This document shows, piece by piece, positions 33,365 to 45,086 of a stretch of 64,000 nucleotides of DNA. Under the pieces are notes generated by a model, which saw only the letters and a list, made by a program, of their open reading frames with translations, was not told the DNA's origin and searched no databases. The first letter of the stretch is position 1. Every line of letters starts with the position of its first letter. The position numbers and the translations under genes were made by a program. Origin of the DNA: Nitrosospira sp. (lineage in GTDB: Bacteria; Pseudomonadota; Gammaproteobacteria; Burkholderiales; Nitrosomonadaceae); NCBI GenBank assembly GCA_013821425.1, contig JACDGV010000001.1:186001-250000 (forward strand), in the 5' to 3' direction.

Positions 33365-33790
33365 ATGGCACAATCAGAGTTTACCGCACCCGACCCCGAT
33401 CTCTGTACTGAAGAGGAAATTTATCATCTGGTTCACACCTTTTACGCCAGGGCGAGATGCGATCCCTTCCTGGGACCGATTTTTGAAAAGCATGTCACCG
33501 ACTGGGATGCTCACTTTGTGCAGATGAGCAATTTCTGGTCCATGAAACTGCGAGGAACCAGCCATTTCAGGGGCATGCCCATGCCCAAGCACGTGGCCCT
33601 GCCGGCATTGACCGCGGAATTGTTCGAAACGTGGCTGCGGCTTTTCCGGCAAACAACCAGCGAGATGGATAACCCGCAACTACAGTTCAATGCGGACACG
33701 CTGGCGTTCCATATCGGAACCCGGTTGTGGCAGAGATATCAGCTGGAGCGTTATCCTGACAAGGAAATGATAGAACTCTGCGGAGCGTAA
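33365..33790 (+). CDS. Group III truncated haemoglobin
   Basis: Small haem protein of the truncated (2-over-2) globin family, group III. In characterised members, such as Campylobacter Ctb, it is linked to oxygen or nitric oxide handling. From the ATG at 33365 it has 141 residues. Typical segments are TFYARARCDPFLGPIFEKHV (B-E region with a B10-type Phe), HFVQMSNFWSMKLRGT and FRGMPMPKHVAL, where the His is the probable proximal haem ligand. The frame is open 35 codons further upstream without family similarity. In an ammonia oxidiser, which makes NO, a detoxification role is plausible but inferred. Confidence 0.88.
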   Translation: MAQSEFTAPDPDLCTEEEIYHLVHTFYARARCDPFLGPIFEKHVTDWDAHFVQMSNFWSMKLRGTSHFRGMPMPKHVALPALTAELFETWLRLFRQTTSEMDNPQLQFNADTLAFHIGTRLWQRYQLERYPDKEMIELCGA

Positions 33791-33975
33791 CTTCGTTTTT
33801 AAAACGGCTTAGGCAAACGCGTGTGGAAAATCCCAAACGCGTGCGCGCAATCCATCGAGGGAGACGGTCCCAGAAAATTGAATCTGCCAGCCCACGGCAT
33901 ATCAATGAGAGTTATATTTCTGCATATGCCGGGGCTATAGCTGCATCCACAAGTTCGCTATATCCCGCCTCTCTG

Positions 33976-35259
33976 TCACTGCTGATCATCATTCAAGTCC
34001 AGGCTTCTCAACTCGAGGCCCTCGATTTCCTGGAGTGATTTTCCTGCAATTCCCTGTAGGTCTCCGTACATGCCTACTGTTGCCCCTATCACGCGCAGGA
34101 TTTGCTCTTCTCGTTTGGCCCATTGTTTCATGATCACCTTGCGCTCTTTATCCAGGTCCCCCTGCATAGTGTTAAACGCTTCAACGATCGCCTCTACCCG
34201 CTGACGGAAACGCGGGCCGGTCAAATATTGATAAATCATCTCAGTCTTGGTTTGCAGTCCCTCGGAAGATTGCCGCGCAAGGGAAAGTTCGAGCAATGAA
34301 TGACGCAGGATGAGCGCTACCGGCAATGCCGCGCTCGGGTGCGTAACCCAGACTCCGTCAACCATTTCAAAGGTTCCTACTCCCTTTGGCAGCGTTTGGC
34401 TTACTATAACTGCAATTTCGGCTTTCGCGGCACGCTGGTCTTCCCGCAGCTTGACGAGCCACAGATCGCTCCAGTTTCTGGTTCGCTTCGTCTCCCAGAG
34501 AATGGTGCCCCCGGTTTTTCCACCACCGCAGATAACGCGGTGCAGAACATCTCCCCCGAATTCGCCCTTGGGCACGGGCTCAATCTCGTCGAACGGAAAT
34601 TTCGTGCGCAACAGGTGCTCAAGCGCCAGCTCCTGCACTTCTCCCTGCAATTGCTGCGACCCCTGCTCGGCCCTACGCATCAGCTCTTCGATCTTTTGCT
34701 GCATAGCCGCTATGGTATGATCCTTTTCCATCACCCGGAGCTTTAACCCTTCTTCCGCTTCCTGCCGGGCTCGCGCGCGAACTTCGGTCAAGCTATCCTG
34801 CACGCGCTTTTCTATGGTGAGTTCCAATTCGCGCCTGGCATCATCAAGTTCCCGCTGTTTCCTGGCGAGCTCGGCCTGAATTTTCTGGGCCGCGGCCAGT
34901 TTTTCATTCCGGCTTTTGACGACTTCCTGAAGTTCAGAAATTTCGCGCATTCTGTTATCGAGTTCGGCAGCGCTGGCGAGCTTTGCCTTTCGGGATTCCT
35001 CGGTAACAATACGAGTTCGCTCGCTAGTCAACTGCGCCGCAACCTGATCGGCGATGCGATCCTCCAGCGTTCGCCTGGTTTCGGCAATTTCTTTTTCTTT
35101 TTGGCGGATTCCGTATTCACGCCTCGCAATCTCATCGTCTTTTTGCAAAAGCTGTTGCTCGAACTGCTTGCGAGTGGCGGCTATGAGCGGGGCGGCGAGA
35201 GACTCCGTAAGCCGGATTTCGGTCGTACAATTCGGGCAGATAATGATGGGTTCAGTCAT
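33976..35259 (-). CDS. DUF2130 coiled-coil protein of unknown function
   Basis: Function unknown. The 427 residues begin with a single CPNC pair (residues 9-12, in IICPNCTTEIRLTE), followed by about 180 residues of predicted coiled coil rich in Glu, Arg, Gln and Ala (heptad-like repeats, DEIARREYGIRQKEKEIAET). The C-terminal half matches the DUF2130 family (GGDVLHRVICGGGKTGGTILWETKRTRNWSDLWLVKLR in sense). That core holds a conserved E-x-K pair (WETKRT) and CGGGKTGG, somewhat reminiscent of a restriction-type nuclease fold, but this is speculation. Convergent with the haemoglobin gene and divergent from sodB; no operon partner. Confidence 0.87.
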   Translation of the reverse strand: MTEPIIICPNCTTEIRLTESLAAPLIAATRKQFEQQLLQKDDEIARREYGIRQKEKEIAETRRTLEDRIADQVAAQLTSERTRIVTEESRKAKLASAAELDNRMREISELQEVVKSRNEKLAAAQKIQAELARKQRELDDARRELELTIEKRVQDSLTEVRARARQEAEEGLKLRVMEKDHTIAAMQQKIEELMRRAEQGSQQLQGEVQELALEHLLRTKFPFDEIEPVPKGEFGGDVLHRVICGGGKTGGTILWETKRTRNWSDLWLVKLREDQRAAKAEIAVIVSQTLPKGVGTFEMVDGVWVTHPSAALPVALILRHSLLELSLARQSSEGLQTKTEMIYQYLTGPRFRQRVEAIVEAFNTMQGDLDKERKVIMKQWAKREEQILRVIGATVGMYGDLQGIAGKSLQEIEGLELRSLDLNDDQQ

Positions 35260-35636
35260 ATTTTTTCCTAAAGAGCAGATCAGGCCTACACTGCAATTCC
35301 GTCTCTCCCTGCCCGGCGCTCCCTCCAGATGAAGGTTTCGGGATTATAAGTCAAATAACGACACGGTCGCCTCCGCGATTAGCCGGTTCGCAAGCACTCA
35401 GAGCACGTAGTGCCGGCGATTTTCAGCTATACTTACCCATTAGCCGCTGACGCAGTTATAAACGAAAACAGGGCTTTAGCCTTTTGGCTGCCGCGAGCTG
35501 AACCGATTGAGCCAACACGGAGTCGTACTCCCGTAGCCGTATCCCTCGTCCCAATCCAATCGTCTTTTTCTCGCTCCCTGACGGGAATCAGAAACGGAGC
35601 GGGACAAGATTTTTGTCACCACACAGGAGCGAAATG
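35260..35636. other. Divergent intergenic region, DUF2130 gene / sodB
   Basis: No gene supported in either strand. It must carry the promoters of both neighbours. TATACT at 35428-35433 could be a -10 box for sodB, but no good -35 is seen. A six-base inverted repeat CGCTCC/GGAGCG lies at about 35572-35602. No Fur box match was seen. Confidence 0.4.
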
Positions 35637-36248
35637 ATGAGCAATGAAAAGACTGGAAGTCATACTCTGCCACCTTTGCCTTATGCGGACAATGCGTTGG
35701 ATCCTGTTATCTCGGCAAATACGCTGGGCTTTCATTATGGCAAGCATCACAAGACCTATGTCGACAACCTCAACAAATTGATAGAGGGTACGGAGCTTGC
35801 GGGCTTGTCCCTGGAGGAAGTCATCGCTTCATCAGCCGGTAAGGCGGACAAAGTCGGGGTTTTCAATAACGCGGCACAGGTATGGAATCATACATTCTAT
35901 TGGAATAGCCTGACCCCGAACGGTGGCGGCGAACCCCCATCGGCGCTAAAGCAAAAAATCGGGGCTTCTTTCGGTAGCGTCGAAGCGTGCAAAAAAGAGC
36001 TGGCGACAGCGGCAACCACTCAATTCGGCAGCGGTTGGGCATGGCTGGTGAAAGAGGGTGACAAGCTCCAGATAATCAAGACCAGCAATGCTGATTTACC
36101 GTTGACGAAAGGCATGAGTCCCCTCTTGACGATCGATATCTGGGAACATGCATATTATCTCGATTATCAGAACCGGCGCGCGGATTATGTCAATGCGGTG
36201 CTCGATAAGCTGATCAATTGGGGCTTTGCGGCAGATAATGACCGCTAG
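35637..36248 (+). CDS. sodB: Superoxide dismutase (Fe type)
   Basis: Dismutates superoxide in the cytosol. Two tandem ATGs (35634 and 35637) follow AGGAG (35625-35629); the second has the better spacing, giving 203 residues. Metal ligands are His in [10 protein letters not shown], His in NHTFYW, and Asp and His in [12 protein letters not shown]. The Gln in NNAAQVWNH is the marker of iron rather than manganese enzymes. The TAG stop is followed in the same frame, only six bases later, by the tyrS start. Confidence 0.95.
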   Translation: MSNEKTGSHTLPPLPYADNALDPVISANTLGFHYGKHHKTYVDNLNKLIEGTELAGLSLEEVIASSAGKADKVGVFNNAAQVWNHTFYWNSLTPNGGGEPPSALKQKIGASFGSVEACKKELATAATTQFGSGWAWLVKEGDKLQIIKTSNADLPLTKGMSPLLTIDIWEHAYYLDYQNRRADYVNAVLDKLINWGFAADNDR

Positions 36249-36254
36249 CAAGCA

Positions 36255-37469
36255 TTGCGCGTTCCGGTGAAGCGGTCTATTCCAGAACAGCTGGAACTTA
36301 TCGGGCGCGCTTGCGGCGAACTTCTGCCCGAGGGTGAGCTGGAGCACAAGCTCGCTCTCAATCGCCCACTCAGAATCAAGGCAGGGTTTGATCCCACAGC
36401 GCCCGATTTGCACCTCGGGCATACTGTTCTGCTGAACAAGATGCGCCACCTGCAGGATCTAGGGCATCACGCCTTGTTCCTGATCGGGGATTTCACCGGG
36501 ATGATCGGTGACCCCAGCGGCAAGAACGCGACTCGTCCGGCCCTTTCGCGCGAACAGGTGGATGAAAACGCAAAATCCTACCAGAACCAGGTCTTCCGGA
36601 TACTCAGGCCTGAACAGACTGATGTAGTGTTCAACTCCACCTGGATGGACCGGCTTAATGCCGCCGAGCTGATCAGGCTGGCGGCAACCCATACCGTTGC
36701 ACGCATGCTGGAGCGGGATGATTTTGGCAAACGCTACCGGAGCAACAAGGCGATCGCCATTCACGAGTTTTTATATCCATTGATTCAGGGCTACGATTCG
36801 GTTGCCCTCAAAGCGGACATCGAACTCGGAGGTACGGATCAGAAATTCAATTTACTCGTGGGAAGGGAACTGCAGAAGCATTTCGGGCAATCGCCGCAGT
36901 GCATTATTACCATGCCCCTTCTCGAGGGACTTGACGGCATTAACAAAATGTCCAAGTCCGCGGGGAACTATATCGGAATTACCGAGGAACCCGCGCAGGT
37001 ATTTGGCAAGTTGATGTCTGTTTCCGATGATTTGATGTGGCGCTATATTGACTTGTTGTCATTTGAGCCAGCTGGCGTTGTGCGACAGTGGCAACGGGAA
37101 GTGAAGCAGGGACGCAACCCGCGCGACATCAAGGTGATGTTTGCTCAGGAGATAGTCAGCCGTTTCCATAGTAAACAGGACGCGGAAATCGCGCTGGCTG
37201 ACTTCGAGGCGCGCTTCAGACGTGGCGGCATCCCGGACGAAATGCCCGAAAAAACAGTGCATTCGGAAAATGAAGGGTTGCCGATCGCCCAGCTACTCAA
37301 ACAGGCCGGGCTCACCGCCAGCACGACAGAGGCACTACGTATGATAGAGCAAGGGGGTGTAAAATTGGGTGGCCAGAAGATCAGAGACAAAACCATCCGG
37401 CTAAACCGTGGTCAAACCGTAGTAGCACAGGTAGGCAAGCGAAAGTTCGCCAGGGTGACCGTAGTATGA
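36255..37469 (+). CDS. tyrS: Tyrosyl-tRNA synthetase
   Basis: Class I synthetase charging tRNA-Tyr. The 404 residues contain the HIGH-type motif HLGH (in [12 protein letters not shown]), [13 protein letters not shown], the tyrosine site [14 protein letters not shown] (the KMSKS loop) and a C-terminal S4 RNA-binding domain (about 340-400). Possible starts are TTG at 36255 or GTG at 36267; neither has a clear ribosome site, so coupling to sodB translation is likely. A decayed copy of the last 110 bases or so of this gene lies about 240 bases downstream. Confidence 0.94.
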   Translation: MRVPVKRSIPEQLELIGRACGELLPEGELEHKLALNRPLRIKAGFDPTAPDLHLGHTVLLNKMRHLQDLGHHALFLIGDFTGMIGDPSGKNATRPALSREQVDENAKSYQNQVFRILRPEQTDVVFNSTWMDRLNAAELIRLAATHTVARMLERDDFGKRYRSNKAIAIHEFLYPLIQGYDSVALKADIELGGTDQKFNLLVGRELQKHFGQSPQCIITMPLLEGLDGINKMSKSAGNYIGITEEPAQVFGKLMSVSDDLMWRYIDLLSFEPAGVVRQWQREVKQGRNPRDIKVMFAQEIVSRFHSKQDAEIALADFEARFRRGGIPDEMPEKTVHSENEGLPIAQLLKQAGLTASTTEALRMIEQGGVKLGGQKIRDKTIRLNRGQTVVAQVGKRKFARVTVV

Positions 37470-37605
37470 CGGAGTGATGTAGAAAATAATTCAATAGTTC
37501 CGCCTGACGCTCAGCCAGGCCAGACTCGGCGCGGAGAGCTATCCTAGCGCTGCGCTTGCGAAAGGGCTACGCGGAGCGAGCGAGTAGTGTAGAATAAGAA
37601 CCTGG

Positions 37606-37730
37606 TGGCGTCTGCGATAAAACTTTCGGGTAAAGTCGTGGTCAAAGTAGCTATATGGTTCATAGCTATATGGTTCAGGTAGGCAAGAGAACAAGAGAAA
37701 GATTCCGCAGGGCGACGGTCACCTGACGGA
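37606..37730 (+). pseudogene. Degenerate duplicate of the tyrS 3' end
   Basis: Aligns with 37365-37474 of tyrS: shared runs include CGTGGTCAAA, CAGGTAGGCAAG and TGACGGAG in the same order. Read in the tyrS-equivalent frame it still gives RGQ...VQVGKR...RATVT and a TGA stop, parallel to [20 protein letters not shown] in tyrS. A 15-base tandem repeat has expanded inside it. It looks like the remains of a tandem tyrS duplication whose 5' part was lost. Confidence 0.8.
37649..37678 (+). repeat. Two tandem copies of a 15-base repeat
   Basis: AGCTATATGGTTCAT (37649-37663) is followed directly by AGCTATATGGTTCAG (37664-37678). It lies inside the tyrS remnant, where the intact gene has no such repeat, so it arose after the duplication. 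Confidence 0.9.
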
Positions 37731-37755
37731 GGATTAAAAGTCCAATTAAAAACCC

Positions 37756-37783
37756 TTGACCGCTCCTTCAGTATCTGTATAAT
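37756..37783 (+). promoter_or_regulatory. rRNA operon promoter
   Basis: TTGACC (37756-37761) and consensus TATAAT (37778-37783) with a 16-base spacer, followed by GCCGCC, a GC-rich discriminator typical of stringently controlled rrn promoters. About 245 bases upstream of mature 16S. Confidence 0.85.
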
Positions 37784-37820
37784 GCCGCCTTCTTGTCTGG
37801 CTTAAGTTGTTCGCCAGCAT

Positions 37821-37837
37821 CGCTCTTTAAAAATTTA
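37821..37837 (+). promoter_or_regulatory. boxA-like rrn antitermination site (leader)
   Basis: CGCTCTTTAAAAATTTA resembles the boxA consensus TGCTCTTTAACAA found in rRNA leaders, where the NusB/NusE antitermination complex loads. Confidence 0.65.
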
Positions 37838-38028
37838 CAGCCGATAGGTGTGGGCACTTGACCGGGACAGCCGGGTATTTTCGTCTTGTAACTTGTATGT
37901 GGAGGCGAAGTATTCGGCAGCAAAAGTTGAAGTGCTCGCACAATGTAATAAAGGTTCCGGCTTTATCTCGATAATTTAAGGTAAGCGCTGGAATCGATAA
38001 TTCGTCAAGCGAGAGTTTTACCAGTATT

Positions 38029-39567
<1,539 letters not shown>

Positions 39568-39687
39568 GAGAAATTCCTGATCAAGTGTCCACAACCTATC
39601 GGTTGTCTACAATAGCAAAGCTGGGGGCTGGGGAAAAAGGCTGAAGAAAGCACGGAAGCCCGTCCACTTGCTTCTGGGCTCTGTTCA

Positions 39688-39764
<77 letters not shown>

Positions 39765-39771
39765 GGCTAAT

Positions 39772-39847
39772 GGGGGTGTAGCTCAGATGGGAGAGCACCT
39801 GCTTTGCAAGCAGGGGGTCATCGGTTCGATCCCGTTCACCTCCACCA
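39772..39847 (+). tRNA. tRNA-Ala (anticodon TGC)
   Basis: 76 bases with encoded CCA. Acceptor stem GGGGGTG/CACCTCC (one G-U pair), anticodon arm CCTGC-TTTGCAA-GCAGG with TGC, and T loop TTCGATC. Seven bases after tRNA-Ile. Confidence 0.98.
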
Positions 39848-40228
39848 ATTAAAAATGAGCGCCCCCGGAAGTCTAGAAAATAGAAGTAAGCGAGAAGCGT
39901 TTACTTCTGGTTTTTAACCAGCGGCTGTATTTCGGGAATAAGGCGAAAAGCGTGGGATTGCATTCTAATCCTCATGTTGTTCCCCTGTTTCTCGACGTTC
40001 TTTAACAATCTGGAAGAAGTAAAGTATTTCGCATTCGATGAATGCATGGCGGATCTTTGATCAGGCTGTGTTTCTCGAAAGCGGAATAATGGGTTAGATT
40101 GTATCGATGTATCGCATTTTTAGTCGGATGTGATACACAAACACCTGTAACCAACAGGTTTGGAAGATAACAGCAAGCCGGGTATTTAACGGTTCCAGTT
40201 GTTTGATTCCGAAGCCCTTAAGGTTATA
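39848..40228 (+). other. Distal 16S-23S spacer with second boxA
   Basis: Transcribed spacer between tRNA-Ala and 23S. GTTCTTTAACAATCTGGAAG at about 39998-40017 is a near-consensus boxA, which keeps the antitermination complex on for 23S transcription. A half-site of the 23S processing stem begins at 40220. No gene. Confidence 0.75.

Positions 40229-40236
<8 letters not shown>
40220..40236 (+). repeat. 5' half of the 23S processing stem
   Basis: The 17 bases AAGGTTATAGGATCAAG are exactly complementary to 43111-43127 (CTTGATCCTATAACCTT). In the precursor these ends pair around the 23S rRNA, making the expected RNase III substrate. Confidence 0.88.
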
Positions 40237-43110
<2,874 letters not shown>

Positions 43111-43117
<7 letters not shown>

Positions 43118-43127
43118 CTATAACCTT
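43111..43127 (+). repeat. 3' half of the 23S processing stem
   Basis: CTTGATCCTATAACCTT, the exact reverse complement of 40220-40236; together they form the precursor stem enclosing 23S rRNA. Confidence 0.88.
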
Positions 43128-43222
43128 AAGAAAGTGGTGTTTGCCCAGATATAATCATCCCATTTTTACTTCTTCCACATTGCGGTTCACGACAGGCTGG
43201 TCGTTTGCCGTAATTAAAGTTA

Positions 43223-43338
43223 CGCTTGGCGGTCATAGCGCTTTGGACCCACTCCTTCCCATCCCGAACAGGGCCGTGAAACGAAGTTGCGCCGATGATA
43301 GTGTGTATTCGCATGCGAAAGTAGGTCACTGCCAGGCA
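43223..43338 (+). rRNA. rrf: 5S ribosomal RNA
   Basis: About 116 bases. The ends CGCTTGGCGG and CTGCCAGGCA form the terminal helix; the interior has CCCATCCCGAACAGGGCCGTGAAACG and GCCGATGATAGTGTG, typical of 5S. Completes the 16S-Ile-Ala-23S-5S operon. Confidence 0.95.
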
Positions 43339-43350
43339 CCCATAATAAAA

Positions 43351-43381
43351 AAGCCCCGTTCAAACGAATGGGGCTTTTTTT
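43351..43381 (+). terminator. rRNA operon terminator
   Basis: Stem AAGCCCCGTTC-AAAC-GAATGGGGCTT (11 bp including one G-U pair) followed by a run of T. The T-tract ends at 43381 and the group II intron relic begins at the very next base. Confidence 0.92.
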
Positions 43382-44992
43382 GTGCGTCCAGCATGGGCGC
43401 ACTCTTGCAGGTGGAAGTCCCGCCGTAAGTTGATCACAGCGAACGAAGCGAAGCGCAACTGCATGAGGGCGACCGGGTGTGGGGCGGAAGCGTGGAGCGA
43501 AACTGAGAGCCGATGAACAAGAATCGGATAGAAGGCGCTGCCGGGGCAGGGCGAGCGGGCAAGTAACCGTAAAGCTCTTGTGATCAAGGCGAGGTGGCGT
43601 AGATCCGGCGGTGGTGCGGGGAAGGAGTGCGTTCTTACCTGGGGAGGTCTCGCCTTGCGCCTGAAAGGGGGACGGTGACAGACGGTGTCGAGCCGGAGCG
43701 AGAAGTCAGCAGAGGCCGTAGTAGCTGTCAGTTGGGAGCGAAGGGCCGAACGAGGAGAAGTGTTCAAGGCCATGTCGATGCGGCAAGCAAAGCGTCAGAT
43801 GCCTGCGCAAGCGGGGCGGGTGGGCGTAGCGCAGTGAAGCTGCGCGTGATCCTGTCAGCGCCGAAGCAAGCTGCCCGCGACATGAAGCCGGGGGCACAGG
43901 GTCGGTGCTGCTGATGGCGGCACTGACGAGAGAGAACTTGCAACGGGCGTTCAAGCGGGTAGAAGCCAGTAAAGGTGCTGCGGGTGTGGACGGTCTGGAT
44001 ATTACCCGGGGGCTCGCCATCTGGTGAGGGCGTGGCCGGCGATCCGTGAACAACTGTTGTCAGCGAGGTGCCGGCCCAGTCCGGTACGACGGGTGAGGAT
44101 CCCGAAACCGGAGGGTGGCGAGCGCGAGTTGGGCATTCCGACGGTGACGGATCGGCTGATTCAGCAAGCCCTGCTGCAAGTGCTGCAACCGATACTCCAT
44201 CCCACATTCAGCGAGCACAGCTACGGTTTTCGACCCGGGCGGCCTGCGCATAATGCGGTATTACAGTCTGGCCGTCGGATCGTGGTTGATGTTGATCTGG
44301 AGAAATTCTTTGACCGGTCAATCACGACATTCTGATCGATCGCCTGCAAAAGTACATCCCCGACGCTGGAGTGATCCGGCTGATCGGGCGTATTTGAACA
44401 GCGGTGTCATGAGTGATGGTGTGGTACAGGAACAGTATCAGGGGACGCCGCAAGGCGGCCCGTTGTCACCGCTCCTGGCCAATATTTTGCTAGATGAGGT
44501 GGATAAAGAGTTGGAGCGGCGTAGTCATTGTTTTGTGCGCTATGCCGATGACTGCAACGTCTACGTGCGCAGTCCGCGCGCGGGCGGGCGCAGCGTGGCT
44601 GAGGTCATTGAACGCTTGCGATCTTACCTCTTGGGATGGAAAGCCTATTTCAGGCTGGCGCAAACGCCTGGCATCTGGCGCGCTGGATGAATGGCTGCGG
44701 CATCGGCTGCGGGCGATCCAACTCAAGCACTGGAAGCGTGGCAAGACCATGTACCGGGAATTGCGGAATCTGCATGCGCCTGCCCACGTCGCGCAGCGGG
44801 TGGCGGCGAACTCGCGATGCTGGTGGCGAAACAGCGATGGCGACATCAAACGGGTGCTCACCATCGCATACTTCGATCGCCTTGGCGTACCCCGTCTCTC
44901 ATGACCTCAACTTCTCAAACCGCCCGGTGCGGACCCGCATGCCGGGGTGGTGTGGCAGGGGTCGGCCTTATACTGGCTGCCCCTATGCCGAT
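43382..44992 (+). mobile_element. Degenerate group II (IIC-like) intron
   Basis: The 5' end GTGCGTCCAGCATGGGCGCAC fits the group II GTGCG consensus. The remnant of an intron-encoded reverse transcriptase lies inside (43914-44904). Near the 3' end, 44918-44950 can fold as domain V (ACCGCCCGG, GTGC...GCAT, CCGGGGTGGT, with one extra G compared with a perfect stem). 44954-44989 folds as domain VI (GGCAGGGG against CCCCTATGCC) with a bulged A at 44985, seven bases before the inferred 3' end. The encoded protein lacks an endonuclease domain, and the element abuts a rho-independent terminator; both are hallmarks of class IIC introns. About 1.6 kb, shortened by internal deletions and almost certainly dead. 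The 3' boundary is inferred. Confidence 0.85.
43914..44904 (+). pseudogene. ltrA: Group II intron reverse transcriptase/maturase, multiply broken
   Basis: Starts MAALTRENLQRAFKRVEASKGAAGVDG, then shifts frame near 44008 (stop at 44025). The next piece (WPAIREQLL to GFRPGRPAHNAVL) loses about six residues before QSGRRIVVDVDLEKFF and shifts again near 44320. A third shift occurs near 44390. The piece with GTPQGGPLSPLLANILLDEVD and the catalytic YADD (44541-44552) follows, then an in-frame loss of roughly 60 residues near 44585 removes part of the thumb/domain X region. A last shift near 44685 precedes the conserved C-terminus ending LGVPRLS. At least four frameshifts and two deletions, judged against the family as I remember it; no functional protein can be made. 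Confidence 0.92.
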
Positions 44993-45086
44993 TCATGGCT
45001 GTAGTTTTTCATTCCCGCCTGCAAAAGCAGACGCAAGGCTCAACATATCGGGCCGGGGAAGGTTCAAGCGGCTTAATGCGGACATC

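Larger units (their letters stand above)
37470..38028. other. tyrS-rrn intergenic region
   Basis: Contains, in order, about 135 bases without recognisable features, a degenerate copy of the tyrS 3' end (37606-37730), the rRNA promoter (37756-37783), a boxA-like antitermination element (37821-37837) and the 16S leader. The stretch 37490-37600 is GC-rich with repeated GCGAGCGAG-type words; no gene is seen. Confidence 0.6.

Noticed and set aside
44253-44690. The longest piece of the intron reverse transcriptase as an intact gene
   Set aside because: It begins out of frame with unrelated residues, lacks the N-terminal RT blocks and has an internal deletion; it is one fragment of the broken gene.
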